Part shown: positions 7,904 through 9,867 of the stretch, piece by piece
How positions within the stretch are numbered: position 1 is the first letter of the stretch
How the letters are laid out: the number at the start of each line of letters is the position of its first letter
Made by a program: the position numbers and the translations under genes
Notes under the pieces: generated by a model
What the model was told of the DNA's origin: nothing
Database searches by the model: none
The model's input: only the letters and a program-made list of their open reading frames with translations
From: Pseudomonadota bacterium
Lineage (GTDB): Bacteria > Myxococcota > Myxococcia > Myxococcales > Myxococcaceae
Length of the DNA stretch: 9,867 nt
Direction of reading: 5' to 3'
Assembly: GCA_023424585.1 (NCBI GenBank)
Contig: JAFADT010000288.1
Span: 1-9,867 of the forward strand

Positions 7904-7933
7904 AGCCGCCCGGGTGCAGGCGACCGGGCGGCT
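7904..7933 (+). terminator. Hairpin 2 after the gltE-type gene
   Basis: AGCCGCCCGG (7904-7913) and CCGGGCGGCT (7924-7933) are an exact ten-base inverted repeat with a ten-base loop. All but two of its ten pairs are G-C. It is followed by CCCTTAG rather than a T tract, so it may act as an attenuator or RNA-processing/stability element between gltE and gltF rather than as a full terminator. Confidence 0.45.
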
Positions 7934-8001
7934 CCCTTAGAATCCAGGGGCTTGGAGTTGGTGCGAGCCCTGCATTGGAATTCGCGAAGCGGGCCTCTGG
8001 C

Positions 8002-8005
8002 GGAG
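8002..8005 (+). promoter_or_regulatory. Ribosome binding site of the gltF-like gene
   Basis: GGAG lies seven bases before the ATG at 8013 and supports this start for a short gene. Confidence 0.55.
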
Positions 8006-8012
8006 ACATCAC

Positions 8013-8297
8013 ATGAAGCGACTGCTGGCAGCGGTGGTGATGGTGGGGGGGCTGGGGGTGGCGGCTCCCGCCCTGGCGCAGGACGGCAAGGACTCGGTGA
8101 AGATCATCCAGGAGGAGGATCGCACCGTGTACCGCAAGAAGACGGTGATTGATTTCACGGACGTGGCGGTGGAGGGCGAGCTCACCAAGCCGGAGGGCTC
8201 CTACGTCCTCAACCGCAAGAAGACGGACTTCCAGAGCCTCATCAAGGTCCGGGAGAACTTCGACCCGGAGCTCCAGAAGTCCGCGGACAATCTCTAG
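8013..8297 (+). CDS. gltF: Small secreted periplasmic protein, GltF-like
   Basis: A 94-residue protein with a textbook signal peptide: MKRLL, a Val/Ala/Gly core, then APALA before Gln23, leaving a mature protein of 72 residues. The mature part is highly charged (many Lys, Asp, Glu) with no Cys and no membrane segment. It has a middle section with VIDFTDVAVEGEL and a basic patch around NRKKTDF, then a helical-looking, acidic C-terminus. It matches no enzyme family that I recognise. Known: a small protein, GltF, is encoded between GltE and GltG in the Myxococcus gliding cluster. Inferred: this is its counterpart, on position, size and export signal, and it likely acts as a periplasmic adaptor. 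It has 160 bases of upstream spacer with two hairpins, so its expression relative to gltE may be set separately, and it is 56 bases from the gltG-type gene. Confidence 0.75.
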   Translation: MKRLLAAVVMVGGLGVAAPALAQDGKDSVKIIQEEDRTVYRKKTVIDFTDVAVEGELTKPEGSYVLNRKKTDFQSLIKVRENFDPELQKSADNL

Positions 8298-8342
8298 ACA
8301 GCACAGGTGGCGTTGAACGTTTTCGGGACGGGAAGGGAAGAA

Positions 8343-8347
8343 GGAAG
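8343..8347 (+). promoter_or_regulatory. Ribosome binding site of the gltG-type gene
   Basis: GGAAG, in a purine-rich run (8330-8349), lies six bases before the ATG at 8354. It supports this start, which places the FHA domain close to the N-terminus with no signal peptide. Confidence 0.5.
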
Positions 8348-8353
8348 AACTTC

Positions 8354-9867
8354 ATGGCGGCGGCGAGAAAAAACGGATTGACGCTTCGGATCACCACCCC
8401 GGACGGCTCCATCCAGGAGACTGTTTCGGAGGCGGAGAGTGTCATCGTGGGGTCGGGCGCCCAGGCGGCGGTGAAGATTCAGGACCCGCGCGTGTCCAAC
8501 CTCCACGTGATGCTGAAGGTGGACAACGATGGCTCCGTGACGGCCATCGACCTGGGCAGTGAAGGTGGCACCCAGGTGTCCGGGCAGAAGCTCATCATCC
8601 CCACGGCGCTCAAGCCCGGAGACGTGCTCACGGTGGGCACCTCGCGGGTGGAGGTGCTCTTCGGTGACGCGCCCCGGCCGGTGGCTCCGGCGGCGGCGGT
8701 GGCCCAGCCCGGCGCGTTCCAGCAGCGCCCGGTGATGTCGCCCCCGCCTCCCACGGCGCCCGCGACGGCGGTGCCTCCTAACCTGCGGCAGGCGCCGCCT
8801 TCGCGGCCCGCGATGAACGCGGCGCCCTCGGCCAACGTGATGGGCACGGTGAGCACGCCGCGCTCCGCTCCGGCGGGCGCGATGGGCACCCAGGTGTCCA
8901 CGAACGTGACGCCCACGCCGGTGTTCGGCCCGCCGCCTCCGGTGGCGGCGCGCAAGGCCACGCCACCCCCGGTGGCCGCGGCCCGCAAGCCGCGGCCTCC
9001 GCCGCACCTGCAGGAGCCGCTGCCCCCGGACGCGCGGCCCACGCCGGACGCGAAGGTGCTCCAGGTGTCCATGCTCTGGGGCGACCAGCTGCTGGAGGTC
9101 CAGCACTTCAAGGACGGCGCGCCGGTCACCATCGGTGAGGGCGCGAAGAACACCTTCACCGTGTACTCGCCGCAGGTGGGCAAGCGCCACGTGCTCGCGG
9201 TGAGCAGGGGCGACAAGCTGGAGGTGCGCGCCCCGGCGGGGTCCGGCGTGTTCGTCACCAACAACGGCGACGTGCGCACGAAGGACGCGCTGCGCGCCGC
9301 GGGCCAGCTCAACAACGCCGCGCCGGACCAGGAGCAGCTCTTCACCCTGGGCCTGCATGACCGGGCGGAGGTGTCGCTGGGCACGCTGGCGTTCGTGATG
9401 CGCTACGTGAAGCCGTCGCCGGCCATCCTGGCGACGTCGCTGGCGGACCGCGACTTCGGCTTCTTCAAGATCGCCGCCATCTGCATCCTCGCGGCGGCGG
9501 CGTTCGTCACCGCCATGCTGCTGACGCCGCACACGGAGCTGCGCTCCGCGGACGACGTCTTCGAGTCCCAGCAGCGCGTGGCCAAGTTCCTCATCGCCCC
9601 GGAGAAGAAGGTGGAGGCGAAGAAGCTCCAGCTCTCCGGCGTGGAGGAGGGGGCCAAGGCCAAGGACGAGGAGGGCAAGTTCGGCAAGCAGGAGGCGAAG
9701 CAGGAGGAGGCCGCGCCCTCCAAGCCGGGCACCCCGGTGGTGGACCGGTCCAAGAAGGAGAAGGACCGCCAGGTGGTGGGCAAGGTGGGCCTCCTGGGCG
9801 CGCTCAAGGGCATGAAGGGCGGCGCGTCGGACGTGTTCGGTCCGGGCGGCATCGGCACCGGCATCAA
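8354..9867 (+). CDS. gltG: FHA-domain, single-pass inner-membrane protein, GltG (PglI) type; 3' end outside window
   Basis: The frame is open from the ATG at 8354 to the window end (504 residues seen, no stop). Residues about 10-105 form a forkhead-associated (FHA) domain: VGSG at 32-35, VSNLH at 47-51, DLGS at 66-69 and GGT at 71-73. A Pro/Ala-rich linker (about 108-232) follows, with near repeats of MGT-x-VST and PPPVAARK. A second beta-rich domain spans about 235-360 (from VLQVSMLWGD to VMRYVKP). One membrane helix lies at about 373-390, preceded by Lys372, followed by a Lys/Glu/Ala-rich periplasmic stretch and a Gly-rich segment ending GPGGIGTGIN. The helix position implies a cytoplasmic FHA side and a periplasmic C-terminal side. 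Known: GltG/PglI and GltJ/AgmX share this plan, with a TonB-like C-terminal domain, and are thought to link the AglRQS motor to the periplasmic Glt proteins. The TonB-like end would lie beyond the window. An NfsG paralogue is the alternative. Confidence 0.87.
   Translation, partial: MAAARKNGLTLRITTPDGSIQETVSEAESVIVGSGAQAAVKIQDPRVSNLHVMLKVDNDGSVTAIDLGSEGGTQVSGQKLIIPTALKPGDVLTVGTSRVEVLFGDAPRPVAPAAAVAQPGAFQQRPVMSPPPPTAPATAVPPNLRQAPPSRPAMNAAPSANVMGTVSTPRSAPAGAMGTQVSTNVTPTPVFGPPPPVAARKATPPPVAAARKPRPPPHLQEPLPPDARPTPDAKVLQVSMLWGDQLLEVQHFKDGAPVTIGEGAKNTFTVYSPQVGKRHVLAVSRGDKLEVRAPAGSGVFVTNNGDVRTKDALRAAGQLNNAAPDQEQLFTLGLHDRAEVSLGTLAFVMRYVKPSPAILATSLADRDFGFFKIAAICILAAAAFVTAMLLTPHTELRSADDVFESQQRVAKFLIAPEKKVEAKKLQLSGVEEGAKAKDEEGKFGKQEAKQEEAAPSKPGTPVVDRSKKEKDRQVVGKVGLLGALKGMKGGASDVFGPGGIGTGI

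Noticed and set aside
7938..7943. TAGAAT as a sigma-70 -10 box before gltF
   Set aside because: One mismatch from TATAAT, but the -35 position falls in the loop and arm of hairpin 2 and has no resemblance to TTGACA.
8294..9532. Minus-strand open frames opposite the gltG-type gene
   Set aside because: Arg/His-rich low-complexity translations. The + strand frame has an FHA domain and a membrane helix and is clearly the coding one.

Overview
The window is about 70% G+C by eye, with strong G/C preference at third codon positions, tightly packed genes on one strand, and many secreted TPR, beta-barrel and lipoproteins. This points to a myxobacterium of the Myxococcus/Corallococcus/Stigmatella type. 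The gene content agrees: it is an envelope-spanning gliding-transducer (Glt) locus or its sporulation paralogue (Nfs). No database search was possible, so family assignments rest on recognised sequence features and gene order.

All supported genes are on the + strand. (1) From the left edge to 962 is the 3' part of an outer-membrane beta-barrel gene. (2) 965-2503 is a secreted TPR protein, GltC-like, two bases behind the barrel gene. (3) 2504-2762 is a 259-base spacer with a strong nested hairpin just after the gltC-like stop and a CCCAG/CTGGG-rich leader before the next gene. (4) 2763-6419 is a very large periplasmic TPR protein (GltD/AgmU type), overlapping or nearly touching (5) a TPR lipoprotein (GltE/AglT type) that ends at 7852. 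(6) 7853-8012 is a 160-base spacer with two tandem perfect-stem hairpins. (7) 8013-8297 is a small secreted protein (GltF-like). (8) 8354 to the right edge is an FHA-domain, single-pass inner-membrane protein (GltG/PglI type), cut off by the window end.

Together these would form a chain across the envelope. The FHA protein has its sensing domain in the cytoplasm and a periplasmic arm that would receive work from a proton-driven AglRQS-type motor, which is not in this window. GltD, GltE and GltF-like proteins bridge the periplasm. GltC and the barrel form the outer-membrane end. In M. xanthus, as I recall it, gltA-gltC and gltD-gltJ lie in separate loci, whereas the paralogous nfsA-nfsH genes lie in one run in A-to-H order. 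The order here (barrel, C, D, E, F, G) therefore means either a glt locus in which the outer-membrane module sits next to the core, or the nfs locus. The hairpin between C and D suggests two transcription units. Deciding between the two is the most useful follow-up.

No RNA genes, insertion sequences, CRISPR arrays or clear signs of recent transfer were seen. No gene-free stretch exceeds 300 bases.
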